Shown piece by piece: positions 7,344 through 13,836 of a stretch of DNA of 15,719 bases (the first letter of the stretch is position 1; the number at the start of each line of letters is the position of its first letter). Origin of the DNA: Oscillospiraceae bacterium (lineage in GTDB: Bacteria > Bacillota > Clostridia > Oscillospirales > Ruminococcaceae). Both the position numbers and the translations under genes were made by a program. The notes beneath the pieces were generated by a model. The model was not told the origin of the DNA. It was given only the letters and a program-made list of their open reading frames with translations, and ran no database searches. Where the stretch lies: the NCBI GenBank assembly GCA_016296485.1, contig JAEDJF010000029.1, forward strand, positions 1-15,719, in the 5' to 3' direction.

Positions 7344-8878
7344 TCTTCATTCGCCTCCTTTTTTTGTCCGAGGCTGGTCATCAAAAGACCGACCTCCTCT
7401 TTTGTTGCGCCGCGGCCGTCAACGATTCCGCTGACCTTGCCGCCGCAGAGAACAAGAATCCTGTCGCAAAGCTCAACGAGAACGTCAAGGTCCTCGCCGA
7501 CGTAAATGACGGCGGCTCCGCGCATTTTCTGCTCGTTCATAAGATTGTAAATCGTGTAGGAAGTGTTTATATCAAGTCCGCGCACGGCGTACGCGCTCAT
7601 AAGCACCGCCGGTTCGGAAGCAATTTCGCGTCCGACGAGGATTTTCTGTACGTTGCCGCCGGAAAGCTGGCGGACAGGGGTATCAATACCGGGTGTGACG
7701 ACTTCAAGCTCGTCCACAACTTTTGCGGCAAGGTTTGCCGAGGACTTCCTGTCCGCAAAGACGGATTTTCCTTTCTGGTAGCTCCGAAGGAGCATATTGT
7801 CCGCAAGGTCCATATTTCCTATAAGTCCCATTCCGAGCCTGTCCTCCGGGACGAAGGAAAGGGCGATGCCGCATTTTATAATTTCAAGAGGCGACTTTCC
7901 GACGAGCTCCTGTTCGGTGGAGCCGTCCGGAGGGTAAAACTTGATGCTGCCGCTCACTTTCTGAAGTCCGGCGATGCCCTCAAGAAGCTCTTTCTGACCG
8001 CAGCCGGAGATTCCCGCGATTCCGAGGACCTCGCCCGCGTACACGTCAAAATTGATGTCGTCAAGAACTTTCACTCCGTCCTCGTTTACACAGGAAAGAT
8101 TGCGGATGTCGAGCCGTTTGACGGGGTTTTCATATTTCTCTCTGCTGATGTTGAGCGTGACCGAATGTCCGACCATAAGGTTCGTGAGCTCCTGCGGGTT
8201 CGTTTCGGAGGTTTTGAAATCTCCGACGTGAACGCCTTTTCTGAGGACGGCAACCCGGTCGGAAAGCTCCATAACTTCGTGAAGCTTATGGGTGATAATT
8301 ACAACGGTCTTGCCGTTGTCTCTCATATTTTTGAGCACGGCGAAAAGCTTTCTCGTCTCCTGCGGAGTGAGGACGGCGGTGGGCTCGTCAAGAATGAGCA
8401 CGTCGGCGCCGCGGTAAAGCATTTTCACTATTTCAACGGTCTGCTTTTCCGAAACGGACATATCGTATATTTTCTTGTCCGGGTCAACATTGAAGCCGTA
8501 CTGCTCGTTGATTTTTCTGATTTTTTCTCCGACGGCTTTAATGTTAAGGCGACCCTTTTCCTTGATTCCGAGCACCATATTTTCGGCGGCGGTGAGCACG
8601 TCAACGAGCTTGAAGTGCTGGTGTATCATACCGATGCCAAGGTCAAAAGCGTCCTTTGGGGAACCGATTCGTACTTCTTTTCCGTTTACAAAAATCTGAC
8701 CGCCGTCCGGGTAGTAAATTCCGGAGAGCATATTCATAAGCGTCGTTTTGCCGCTTCCGTTTTCGCCGAGGAGGGATAGAATCTCCCCACGGTAAATGTC
8801 AAGGCTGACGTTGTCGTTGGCAACGACGCTTCCGAATGTTTTGGTGAGATTTTTAAGCTGAAGAGCAGCAGTTTCCAA
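7340..8878 (-). CDS. nupO: Nucleoside ABC transporter ATPase with two fused NBDs, NupO-like
   Basis: Cytoplasmic ATPase energising the two permeases; 512 residues holding two nucleotide-binding domains in tandem, as in RbsA/NupO/YufO. NBD1 is complete: Walker A GENGSGKTT (38-46), Q87, a signature region reading SVSEKQ (141-146), Walker B LILDEPT (161-167), His197. NBD2 is degenerate as is normal for the family: GISGCGQKE (289-297, glutamine in place of the Walker A lysine), then PEDRLGMGL, LSGGNVQK (405-412) and GLD (434-436). The segment before GLD reads SAYAVR where the family usually has AAQPTR. An in-frame TTG at 8906-8908 gives ten more residues but lies nine bases from the -10 box of the promoter; the TTG at 8876-8878, with GGAAGG nine bases upstream, is the better start and begins right at the ABC fold. 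Confidence 0.9.
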   Translation of the reverse strand: METAALQLKNLTKTFGSVVANDNVSLDIYRGEILSLLGENGSGKTTLMNMLSGIYYPDGGQIFVNGKEVRIGSPKDAFDLGIGMIHQHFKLVDVLTAAENMVLGIKEKGRLNIKAVGEKIRKINEQYGFNVDPDKKIYDMSVSEKQTVEIVKMLYRGADVLILDEPTAVLTPQETRKLFAVLKNMRDNGKTVVIITHKLHEVMELSDRVAVLRKGVHVGDFKTSETNPQELTNLMVGHSVTLNISREKYENPVKRLDIRNLSCVNEDGVKVLDDINFDVYAGEVLGIAGISGCGQKELLEGIAGLQKVSGSIKFYPPDGSTEQELVGKSPLEIIKCGIALSFVPEDRLGMGLIGNMDLADNMLLRSYQKGKSVFADRKSSANLAAKVVDELEVVTPGIDTPVRQLSGGNVQKILVGREIASEPAVLMSAYAVRGLDINTSYTIYNLMNEQKMRGAAVIYVGEDLDVLVELCDRILVLCGGKVSGIVDGRGATKEEVGLLMTSLGQKKEANEE

Positions 8879-8916
8879 AAAAATCACCCTTCCTGCAAAA
8901 TAACTCAATTAAACCT

Positions 8917-8944
8917 ATTATAACATATGTGCTAAAAAAGACAA
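8917..8944 (-). promoter_or_regulatory. Internal promoter for the nupO-nupP-nupQ genes
   Basis: Minus-strand extended -10 TGTTATAAT (TATAAT at 8917-8922) with TTGTCT (8939-8944) 16 bases upstream. It sits between the second hairpin after the lipoprotein gene and the ATPase start at 8878, giving a leader of roughly 30 bases. This would let the transporter genes be transcribed independently of the binding-protein gene. Confidence 0.72.
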
Positions 8945-8973
8945 TGAAGAAAATTTCTCCGATAGTCAAAAAG

Positions 8974-8996
8974 CGGACGGGCAAAAGCCTTGTCCG
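8974..8996 (-). terminator. Second, weaker hairpin after the BMP lipoprotein gene
   Basis: CGGAC (8974-8978) pairs with GTCCG (8992-8996), with an inner GGC/GCC helix and a 4-base loop, interrupted by a small internal loop. On the minus strand it is followed by TTTTT (8968-8972). On the plus strand it is followed by TTTTTT at 9001-9006, where the stem can extend through two G-U pairs, but no plus-strand gene needs it. Likely a backup terminator for the lipoprotein transcript. Confidence 0.55.
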
Positions 8997-9014
8997 ACCG
9001 TTTTTTCATTATGG

Positions 9015-9056
9015 GAAAAAGCAAAAAATGGGGCCGCTTTAGATAAACGGCCCCAT
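9015..9056 (-). terminator. Intrinsic terminator of the BMP lipoprotein gene
   Basis: A 9-bp perfect stem (ATGGGGCCG at 9028-9036, complement at 9048-9056) with an 11-base loop. On the minus strand it is followed by TTTTTTGCTTTTT, and it lies 15 bases after the TAA stop of the lipoprotein gene. Confidence 0.88.
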
Positions 9057-9070
9057 GGGGGTTCTAGAAA

Positions 9071-10309
9071 TTACTTGCCCTGTTTCTGGAGAATTACAGA
9101 ATCGGGGTCCGGATCGAGGACGGTGATGCCGTCGATGAGGTATGCAAAGTAAGGAGCGGAACGTTCAACGGATTCTTCAACCCATTCGCCTTCGGCGCAG
9201 GTGTATTCGTCGCCGGTCCATACGTTGAAACCGGACCAGGGACCTGCGAAAACTTTGAGGTCGCCGGAAGCGAGTTTTTCAGCGGCGTCGTCAATAGCTT
9301 CCTGAGTGCCGGCGGCGGCAACCGCAGTGTTAAGCGGGCTGGTGTAGGTGACACCTTCGCTGTAACCGTAGCACCAGTCGGTGTCGATCTCTTCACCGTT
9401 GATAACGCTCTCTACAACGTAGGTGAGATATACGGACCAGTCAGCGCGGGCGGAGATGATGGAAGCTTTGGGAGCGGCTTCGCTCATGTCGGAGTTGTAT
9501 CCGCAGTGATAGAGACCGTTGCTCTCAGCAACAGTTGCGGGAGTGGTGTTGTCGGAGTGCTGGCTGATGATAACGGCGCCTTTGTCGATAAGAGCCTGTG
9601 CAAGGGTTGCCTCAGCAGTAGGATCGGACCAGGAGTTTGCTTTGAGGGTGATCATGGTTGCGGAGGGGCAGACAGAACGTGCGCCGAGATAGAAAGCGGT
9701 GAAGCCGGAGATAACTTCTTCAAAATAGAAAGCGGAAACATAGCCGAGAACTGCTTCGTCTTCGGTGATTTCGCCGTTTGCGATCATCTCGTTGAGTTTA
9801 AGACCGGCGGCAATACCGCAGATATAACGGGGCTGATAAATTGCGGAGAAATAGTTGTGATAGTTGGAAAGACCGGAAGAAGCGGCCTGGGTGCCGGTTG
9901 CGTGGCAGAACTCGATATCGGGATATTTTGCTGCAGCTTCAGTCATGTAATCGCCATGGCCGAAAGAGGTTGCGAAGATGATGTCGCAGCCGGCAGCAAC
10001 GAGCTCTTCGATAGCGACAGCGCAGGTCTCGTTTTCGCCGATGTTGTACTTGTTGATGATCTGGTCGTCGCGAAGACCGAGGTTCTCAGCCATTTTTTTG
10101 GTGCCGAGGTCGTGGTTGTAGGTGTAGCCCATATCGGAAGGATCGCCGATGTGGATAAAGCCGACCATGATGTTGTCTTTGGTAATTTCGGTTTTTTCTT
10201 CGGAATTGTTTTCGCTTACGTTGTTGTTGTTTGCGGTCTCATTTTCAGAGCAAGCCGCAAAGGAAAGGACCATTACGAGAGCGAGAAGAAGTGCAAGAAA
10301 TCTTTTCAT
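9071..10309 (-). CDS. BMP-family nucleoside-binding lipoprotein (PnrA/BmpA type)
   Basis: Extracytoplasmic substrate-binding lipoprotein that captures nucleosides for the NupOPQ-like transporter. 412 residues. The N-terminus is a classical lipoprotein signal: MKRF, a leucine-rich core, and the lipobox LSFAAC with the lipidated Cys20, followed by an Asn/Glu-rich linker (21-41). The mature domain begins IMVGFIHIGDPSDMGYTYNHD, the start of the BMP/PnrA periplasmic-binding fold, and contains FATSFGHGDYM and the PWSGF region near the C-terminus. The start is ATG with AGGAGG six bases upstream. It follows xpt by 82 bases, with no convincing promoter of its own there, so it may depend on read-through from xpt past a weak hairpin. 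It is followed by two hairpins and a new promoter before the ATPase gene. PnrA homologues bind purine nucleosides; here that is inferred from family and from xpt. Confidence 0.9.
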   Translation of the reverse strand: MKRFLALLLALVMVLSFAACSENETANNNNVSENNSEEKTEITKDNIMVGFIHIGDPSDMGYTYNHDLGTKKMAENLGLRDDQIINKYNIGENETCAVAIEELVAAGCDIIFATSFGHGDYMTEAAAKYPDIEFCHATGTQAASSGLSNYHNYFSAIYQPRYICGIAAGLKLNEMIANGEITEDEAVLGYVSAFYFEEVISGFTAFYLGARSVCPSATMITLKANSWSDPTAEATLAQALIDKGAVIISQHSDNTTPATVAESNGLYHCGYNSDMSEAAPKASIISARADWSVYLTYVVESVINGEEIDTDWCYGYSEGVTYTSPLNTAVAAAGTQEAIDDAAEKLASGDLKVFAGPWSGFNVWTGDEYTCAEGEWVEESVERSAPYFAYLIDGITVLDPDPDSVILQKQGK

Positions 10310-10356
10310 TTTGTTCCTCCTGAATTTAATACATTTGTAAAATAACAGACAGTTTT

Positions 10357-10379
10357 ATAAAAATGCATATCTCTATGCA
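10357..10379 (-). terminator. Weak AT-rich hairpin between xpt and the lipoprotein gene
   Basis: TGCATA (10364-10369) and TATGCA (10374-10379) form a 6-bp stem with loop TCTC. On the minus strand it is followed by TTTTTAT. The stem is short and GC-poor, so termination would be partial; it could also mark RNA processing between xpt and the lipoprotein gene. Confidence 0.45.
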
Positions 10380-10391
10380 GTTTTACCGAAA

Positions 10392-10973
10392 TCAGTGGCG
10401 AAAAGCGATTTCGCCGGTCTCTGCGTCGAGTTTGTCCACAATGGCAAGGGACTCAAGGTGGACTCCCTTGCTGCGGATGAGGTCGCCGCCGGGCTGGAAA
10501 CCCTTTTCAATGGCAATGCCTATTCCCTCGACGGTTGCTCCGGCGGAGGTCACAAGGTCGATAAGTCCGTTGAGCGCGGCGCCGTTGGCAAGAAAGTCGT
10601 CGATGATAAGAATGTGGTCGTCGGGGCTGAGGTATTTTTTACTTACAAAAACGTCGTAAACGCGTTTTTTGGTGAAGGATTCGACCTTGGTGCGGTAAAC
10701 CTCGCCGTCAACGTTGAGGCTTTCGGATTTTTTCGCAAAGACAACGGGAACGTTTCCGAAATAGGTGGAAACAATGCTTGCAATGCCGATGCCGGAAGCT
10801 TCAATGGTCAGAATTTTGTTTATGTTTACGCCTTCAAAAAGACGTTTCCACTCTTTTCCCATCTCCTGAAAAAGAGAAATGTCCATCTGGTGATTAAGAA
10901 AACAATCCACCTTCAGGACATTACCGGGACGTACCGCTCCGTCTTTTAAGATTCGTTCTTCAAGAATTTTCAC
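10392..10973 (-). CDS. xpt: Xanthine phosphoribosyltransferase
   Basis: Cytosolic type I phosphoribosyltransferase converting xanthine and PRPP to XMP, feeding salvaged purine into GMP synthesis. 193 residues, matching B. subtilis Xpt (194). The PRPP-binding loop ILIIDDFLANGAAL spans residues 121-134. Other family landmarks are the start MKILEERILKDGAV, the VDCFLNHQMD segment (22-31), LTIEASGIGIA (55-65) and VFAKKSESLN (78-87). The start is GTG at 10971-10973, with GGAGGG seven bases upstream. It heads a group whose other members import nucleosides, so import and salvage are genetically linked. The leader between promoter and start is only about 45 bases, too short for a purine riboswitch, unlike B. 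subtilis xpt-pbuX. Confidence 0.95.
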   Translation of the reverse strand: MKILEERILKDGAVRPGNVLKVDCFLNHQMDISLFQEMGKEWKRLFEGVNINKILTIEASGIGIASIVSTYFGNVPVVFAKKSESLNVDGEVYRTKVESFTKKRVYDVFVSKKYLSPDDHILIIDDFLANGAALNGLIDLVTSAGATVEGIGIAIEKGFQPGGDLIRSKGVHLESLAIVDKLDAETGEIAFRH

Positions 10974-11022
10974 AGAAAAACCCTCCGCTTCAAACAGTAC
11001 GCAGAATTTAATTGATACTTGG

Positions 11023-11051
11023 ATTTTACATCTTATTTTCTTTTTTTACAA
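11023..11051 (-). promoter_or_regulatory. Promoter of xpt
   Basis: Minus-strand TTGTAA (11046-11051) and TAAAAT (11023-11028) are separated by 17 bases, with TG directly before the -10. It lies about 50 bases from the GTG start. It is the best match in the stretch upstream of xpt, but both boxes deviate from consensus. Confidence 0.6.
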
Positions 11052-11185
11052 TAGTTTTTCGTCATTTTCTACAATTTTGATAACAATATCGCCAAATAAA
11101 TATACGGACTTTGTTAACACGAACTAATTTTGAATAAAAAGCGCGGTTTATTTTAAAAATGTAAAAAAACAATAAAAATAACTCG

Positions 11186-11199
11186 AATAACTGGTTATT
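11186..11199. repeat. 14-base palindrome upstream of the plus-strand gene
   Basis: AATAAC-TG-GTTATT is a near-perfect inverted repeat (two-base centre), 24 bases upstream of the -35 box of the plus-strand gene. A possible regulator site, or chance in AT-rich DNA. Confidence 0.35.
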
Positions 11200-11223
11200 T
11201 TGCATAAAAGATTTCCGTAGCTC

Positions 11224-11252
11224 TTGACGAAACCGTTTAAAAGGAATATTTT
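11224..11252 (+). promoter_or_regulatory. Promoter of the 266-residue protein gene
   Basis: TTGACG (11224-11229) is one base from the consensus -35. TATTTT (11247-11252) follows after 17 bases and is a weak -10. The predicted RNA start falls in the palindrome at 11251-11266, as expected for a repressed promoter. Confidence 0.6.
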
Positions 11253-11274
11253 TACTATATAGTAAAGCGTTTAC
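11251..11274. promoter_or_regulatory. Candidate operator with three TTTAC/GTAAA half-sites
   Basis: TTTAC (11251-11255), six bases, GTAAA (11262-11266), three bases, TTTAC (11270-11274). The first two half-sites form a perfect 16-base palindrome (11251-11266); the last two form a second inverted repeat. The array covers the predicted transcription start and abuts the GGAGGG ribosome binding site (11275-11280) of the plus-strand gene. Confidence 0.5.
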
Positions 11275-11286
11275 GGAGGGATATAA

Positions 11287-12087
11287 ATGGAGCACGAAGT
11301 TTTAATTGGAACCGTTAAAAACCGTCTGCAGCTCAAGGTAAACCTCAATGAGAAGTTTTACCATATTCCGGAAGCTGTGATTCCCAAAAATATGCTTCCG
11401 GTTGAGTATATTGCCCTTTATCTTCCCGCGAACACTTTCGGCGACCGCGGGGAGAGCTGCATCAAATATTACGGCAAGGTTGCGGCGGCAAAAGTGGTGC
11501 GCCGCAGCGAAATAACCTCGCTTCCGACGGGGAACGGAAACATAAATTATTATAAATTCGAGGTGGAGGAATGGCTTCCTCTTCCGAACAATATAGCCCG
11601 CGAAAGGGGAGGAATTTACGCCAAAGCCTTCACGAGCCTTGAAAAGCTCCTTTCTGCGAAAACCCTTTCCGATATAGTCGATACCGGTCGCGCCCCGGTA
11701 AGAAAGAGCGCGAAACCCTACGTCCACGGTTTTACGGACGAGGAGCTGGCGAAAATCCGCATAAGCGACGACCCTGTGGGCGCGAAAATGATTGCGCTGC
11801 GCGCCAACGAAGCGGCGGGAACGGAAAAGGTGACCGCAGTTCAAATTACGAAATATCTTCTTAAAAACGGCTATCTTGAGGTGGAGTTCGACGAAAAGAG
11901 CGAAAGCGAAATCCGCGTTCCGACCGAAAAGGGAAAAGCCCTCGGAATCGAAAATTTCTGGGAGATAAATAAGTACTACCGCGAGTACAACAAAAACTAT
12001 TACAGCAAAAACGCCCAGCAGTTTGTTATCGACCACCTGAACGAGATAGTGATGATAAGAATAAAGGACGCCTTTAAAAATGAATAA
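11287..12087 (+). CDS. Protein of unknown function with winged-helix-like C-terminus
   Basis: I do not recognise this 266-residue protein with certainty. It is soluble, with no signal or membrane segment. The N-terminal half (about 1-135) looks beta-rich: PVEYIALYLP, then CIKYYGKVAAAKVVRRSEI, then YYKFEVEEWLPLP. This pattern suggests a small barrel that might bind nucleic acid or a nucleotide (PUA/EVE-like is one guess, low confidence). The C-terminal half contains TAVQITKYLLKNGYLEVEF followed by RVPTEKGKALGI (about 182-218), a pattern resembling winged-helix modules at the ends of other phage and accessory proteins. It ends with a YYREYNKNYYSKNAQQFVIDHL stretch (key residues: five tyrosines). 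The start is ATG with GGAGGG six bases upstream. It is the only plus-strand gene in the window, has its own promoter and candidate operators, and ends at a bidirectional terminator. It is certainly coding, since frame and codon use are sustained, but function is open. Confidence 0.85.
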   Translation: MEHEVLIGTVKNRLQLKVNLNEKFYHIPEAVIPKNMLPVEYIALYLPANTFGDRGESCIKYYGKVAAAKVVRRSEITSLPTGNGNINYYKFEVEEWLPLPNNIARERGGIYAKAFTSLEKLLSAKTLSDIVDTGRAPVRKSAKPYVHGFTDEELAKIRISDDPVGAKMIALRANEAAGTEKVTAVQITKYLLKNGYLEVEFDEKSESEIRVPTEKGKALGIENFWEINKYYREYNKNYYSKNAQQFVIDHLNEIVMIRIKDAFKNE

Positions 12088-12122
12088 AAAGAGCCGTGGG
12101 CTTTAAGCCCACGGCTTTTTTT
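12088..12122. terminator. Bidirectional terminator between convergent genes
   Basis: GCCGTGGGC (12093-12101), loop TTTAA, and its complement (12107-12115) make a 9-bp GC-rich stem. A T-run follows on the plus strand (12116-12122) and on the minus strand an A-run at 12086-12090 supplies one. It serves the plus-strand unknown gene (stop at 12087) and the minus-strand ABC exporter (stop at 12121). Confidence 0.92.
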
Positions 12123-13836
12123 ACTGGGAAACGGTAAAGAGAGAATAGAAGTATCCTTTTTTGCCCATCAGCTCGTCGAATGTTCCGCTTTCCTCGACGG
12201 CGCCGTTTTTGAGCACGAGCACGCTGTCGTATTTTTTGAGCAGCGCTTCATCAAGGCTGTGGGTGACGACTATCCTCGTGAGCCCGTCGAGCTCAAGTAT
12301 GGAACTTGACACCTGGAACGCCGTTTCGGCGTCAAGAGCCGCCGTCGCCTCGTCAACGAGGAGCACAGGCGTTTTCCGAAGAAGGCACCTCGCTATTGAA
12401 ATCCTCTGGCGCTCGCCGCCGGAAAGACCGCTGCCGTTTTCGCCGCATTTAAAGTCAGCGCCCCGCTCAGCGATAAGTGTGGAAAGCCCCGAAAGGCTGA
12501 TGGCTCTTTCAACCTCCTCCGGCTCGAAATCCCGGAACATCGTTATATTGTCCTTAATGGTACTGTTAAAGATGAACACGTTCTGCTGGATTATTGAAAT
12601 GACCTCGTAAAGCGAGTGGCTGCTGACGTTCCGAAGCTCTTTTCCGTCGTAAAGAATATCGCCGGAGTAGTCGCTGTGCCCCGCCATAAGAAGGCTTAAA
12701 AGCGTCGATTTTCCGCAGCCGGAGGCGCCGACAACGGCGTAACCTTTTCCCGCTTCAAACTTTGCGTTTATGTTGTGGAGCACCTCTTTGTCCGCGTTGT
12801 AGGCGAAAGAAAGGTCCTTTATCTCTATTCCGTCCCGAAGCCTCGCGGGAATGTCCTCGCCCTCGTCCCGGACGTTGGAATAAATGGCGTTCGCCATTTT
12901 GTCAATGAGCGCGTTTGCCGCCCTGCGGTTGGCAAGGAGGGTGGGTACCTCCGAAATGGGCTGTACAACCATTCCCATAAGCTGCACAAAAACCATTATA
13001 ACGCCGGGGGTGATGCCTTTGCCTGAAAGGGAAAGGTATCCGCCAACGAGAAATACGCCGAACTGGGCTATGACCCCCGCCGATGAACCGATGGCGTTAA
13101 TGATAAGAGCTATTTTTCTTCGGCGGCATTTTGAGCTTTCGACGCTGCCGTTCTGCTCGGAAAAGAGCTTAATGATAGCCGCCTCCGCTTTGAAGCTCTT
13201 TACGACCGAAAAGCCGGAAAGGCTGTCTTTGAGCGCGGACATAAAGCTCTCGTTTCTTTGGGAAACCTCTTTTTCCGCTTCGGCGAGCTTCCCGCCGGTG
13301 AGGAGGGAGGCAAGCACCGGCAAAAACGTGAACGCCACTGCGGCGGCGGTGAGCGCAGGGCTGTACCAGAGCATCATTGCGAACGCCCCGACGAAAAGAA
13401 GAACCTGTACCGTTAAATCGAAAATTCCGCCGAGATAGTTGTCCTCAATGCTTTTCACGTCGTTGGAAAAGGCGGAAATATAGGTGGACGTGTCTTCGCC
13501 GGAAAAAGCCGAAATTCCTTTTTTCGTGAGCTCGCCGAAGGCGAAATTTTTGTACTGCGACATGGCTTTCGCGATGAAGTGCGGCCTTGAAATATAGGAA
13601 AGAAAACTGCTGAAAACAATTCCGAAAACCGCCGCAAAGGTGAGCATAACGAGCTCCGCAAGAGAAAAAGCGGAGGAATTGCCGGAGGAAACGTCTATAA
13701 TCTCCTGTATCAGCCAGGAAATAAGGAGGTTAACCGCCGCTACAACGATAATAGCGAGCATCGCCACGATGAAGTTGGGTATATTTCCGCGGTAAAACTG
13801 GCGGGTAAAGTCCTTTCTCGAGGGATTTTTATTCAC
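12121..13836 (-). CDS. ABC exporter with fused membrane and ATPase domains
   Basis: Type IV (exporter-fold) ABC half-transporter of 571 residues that would act as a dimer in the cell membrane. Domain order: cytoplasmic N-terminus; membrane domain (about 20-300) with hydrophobic segments near 22-48, 61-82, 137-180 and 245-295; then ATPase (about 338-570) with Walker A GASGCGKST (370-378), Q-loop IIQQNVF (415-421), signature LSGGERQ (471-477), Walker B VLLVDEA (491-497), D-loop AALD and switch His526. All catalytic residues are intact. There is no N-terminal C39 peptidase, so it would not cut leader peptides itself. The start is GTG with GAGGTG eight bases upstream. It overlaps the regulator gene by eight bases, which implies translational coupling. 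The substrate is unknown: drug, lipid or peptide export are all possible. Confidence 0.9.
   Translation of the reverse strand: MNKNPSRKDFTRQFYRGNIPNFIVAMLAIIVVAAVNLLISWLIQEIIDVSSGNSSAFSLAELVMLTFAAVFGIVFSSFLSYISRPHFIAKAMSQYKNFAFGELTKKGISAFSGEDTSTYISAFSNDVKSIEDNYLGGIFDLTVQVLLFVGAFAMMLWYSPALTAAAVAFTFLPVLASLLTGGKLAEAEKEVSQRNESFMSALKDSLSGFSVVKSFKAEAAIIKLFSEQNGSVESSKCRRRKIALIINAIGSSAGVIAQFGVFLVGGYLSLSGKGITPGVIMVFVQLMGMVVQPISEVPTLLANRRAANALIDKMANAIYSNVRDEGEDIPARLRDGIEIKDLSFAYNADKEVLHNINAKFEAGKGYAVVGASGCGKSTLLSLLMAGHSDYSGDILYDGKELRNVSSHSLYEVISIIQQNVFIFNSTIKDNITMFRDFEPEEVERAISLSGLSTLIAERGADFKCGENGSGLSGGERQRISIARCLLRKTPVLLVDEATAALDAETAFQVSSSILELDGLTRIVVTHSLDEALLKKYDSVLVLKNGAVEESGTFDELMGKKGYFYSLFTVSQ

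Larger units (their letters stand above)
10974..11286. other. AT-rich divergent intergenic region
   Basis: A 313-base gap between divergent genes. It holds the leftward xpt promoter, the rightward promoter of the 266-residue protein gene, and several palindromes, listed separately. The part from about 11060 to 11180 is strongly AT-rich with A- and T-runs; I see no gene, RNA or riboswitch there. A 77-codon minus-strand frame crosses it but has no ribosome binding site and overlaps the promoters. Confidence 0.7.

Noticed and set aside
7364..8779. Long plus-strand open frame (471 codons) opposite the ABC ATPase gene
   Set aside because: Same cause as above: a shadow of nupO with low-complexity, non-homologous translation.
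8879..8908. N-terminal extension of the ABC ATPase from TTG at 8908
   Set aside because: That start is only nine bases from the -10 box and has no ribosome binding site, while TTG at 8878 has GGAAGG at good spacing and begins at the conserved fold.
8991..9010. Plus-strand terminator reading of the hairpin followed by TTTTTT
   Set aside because: No plus-strand gene or promoter lies upstream of it; the feature is better explained as part of the tandem minus-strand terminators.
9506..10345. Plus-strand open frame (279 codons) opposite the BMP lipoprotein gene
   Set aside because: It is antisense to a gene with a clear lipobox and BMP fold, and has no initiation signal.
10974..11060. Possible purine riboswitch upstream of xpt
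   Set aside because: I looked for the conserved purine aptamer core on the minus strand and found none, and the distance from promoter to start is too short.
11062..11295. 77-codon minus-strand frame in the divergent intergenic region
   Set aside because: AT-rich, no ribosome binding site, and it overlaps the xpt promoter region, the operator array and the start of the plus-strand gene.
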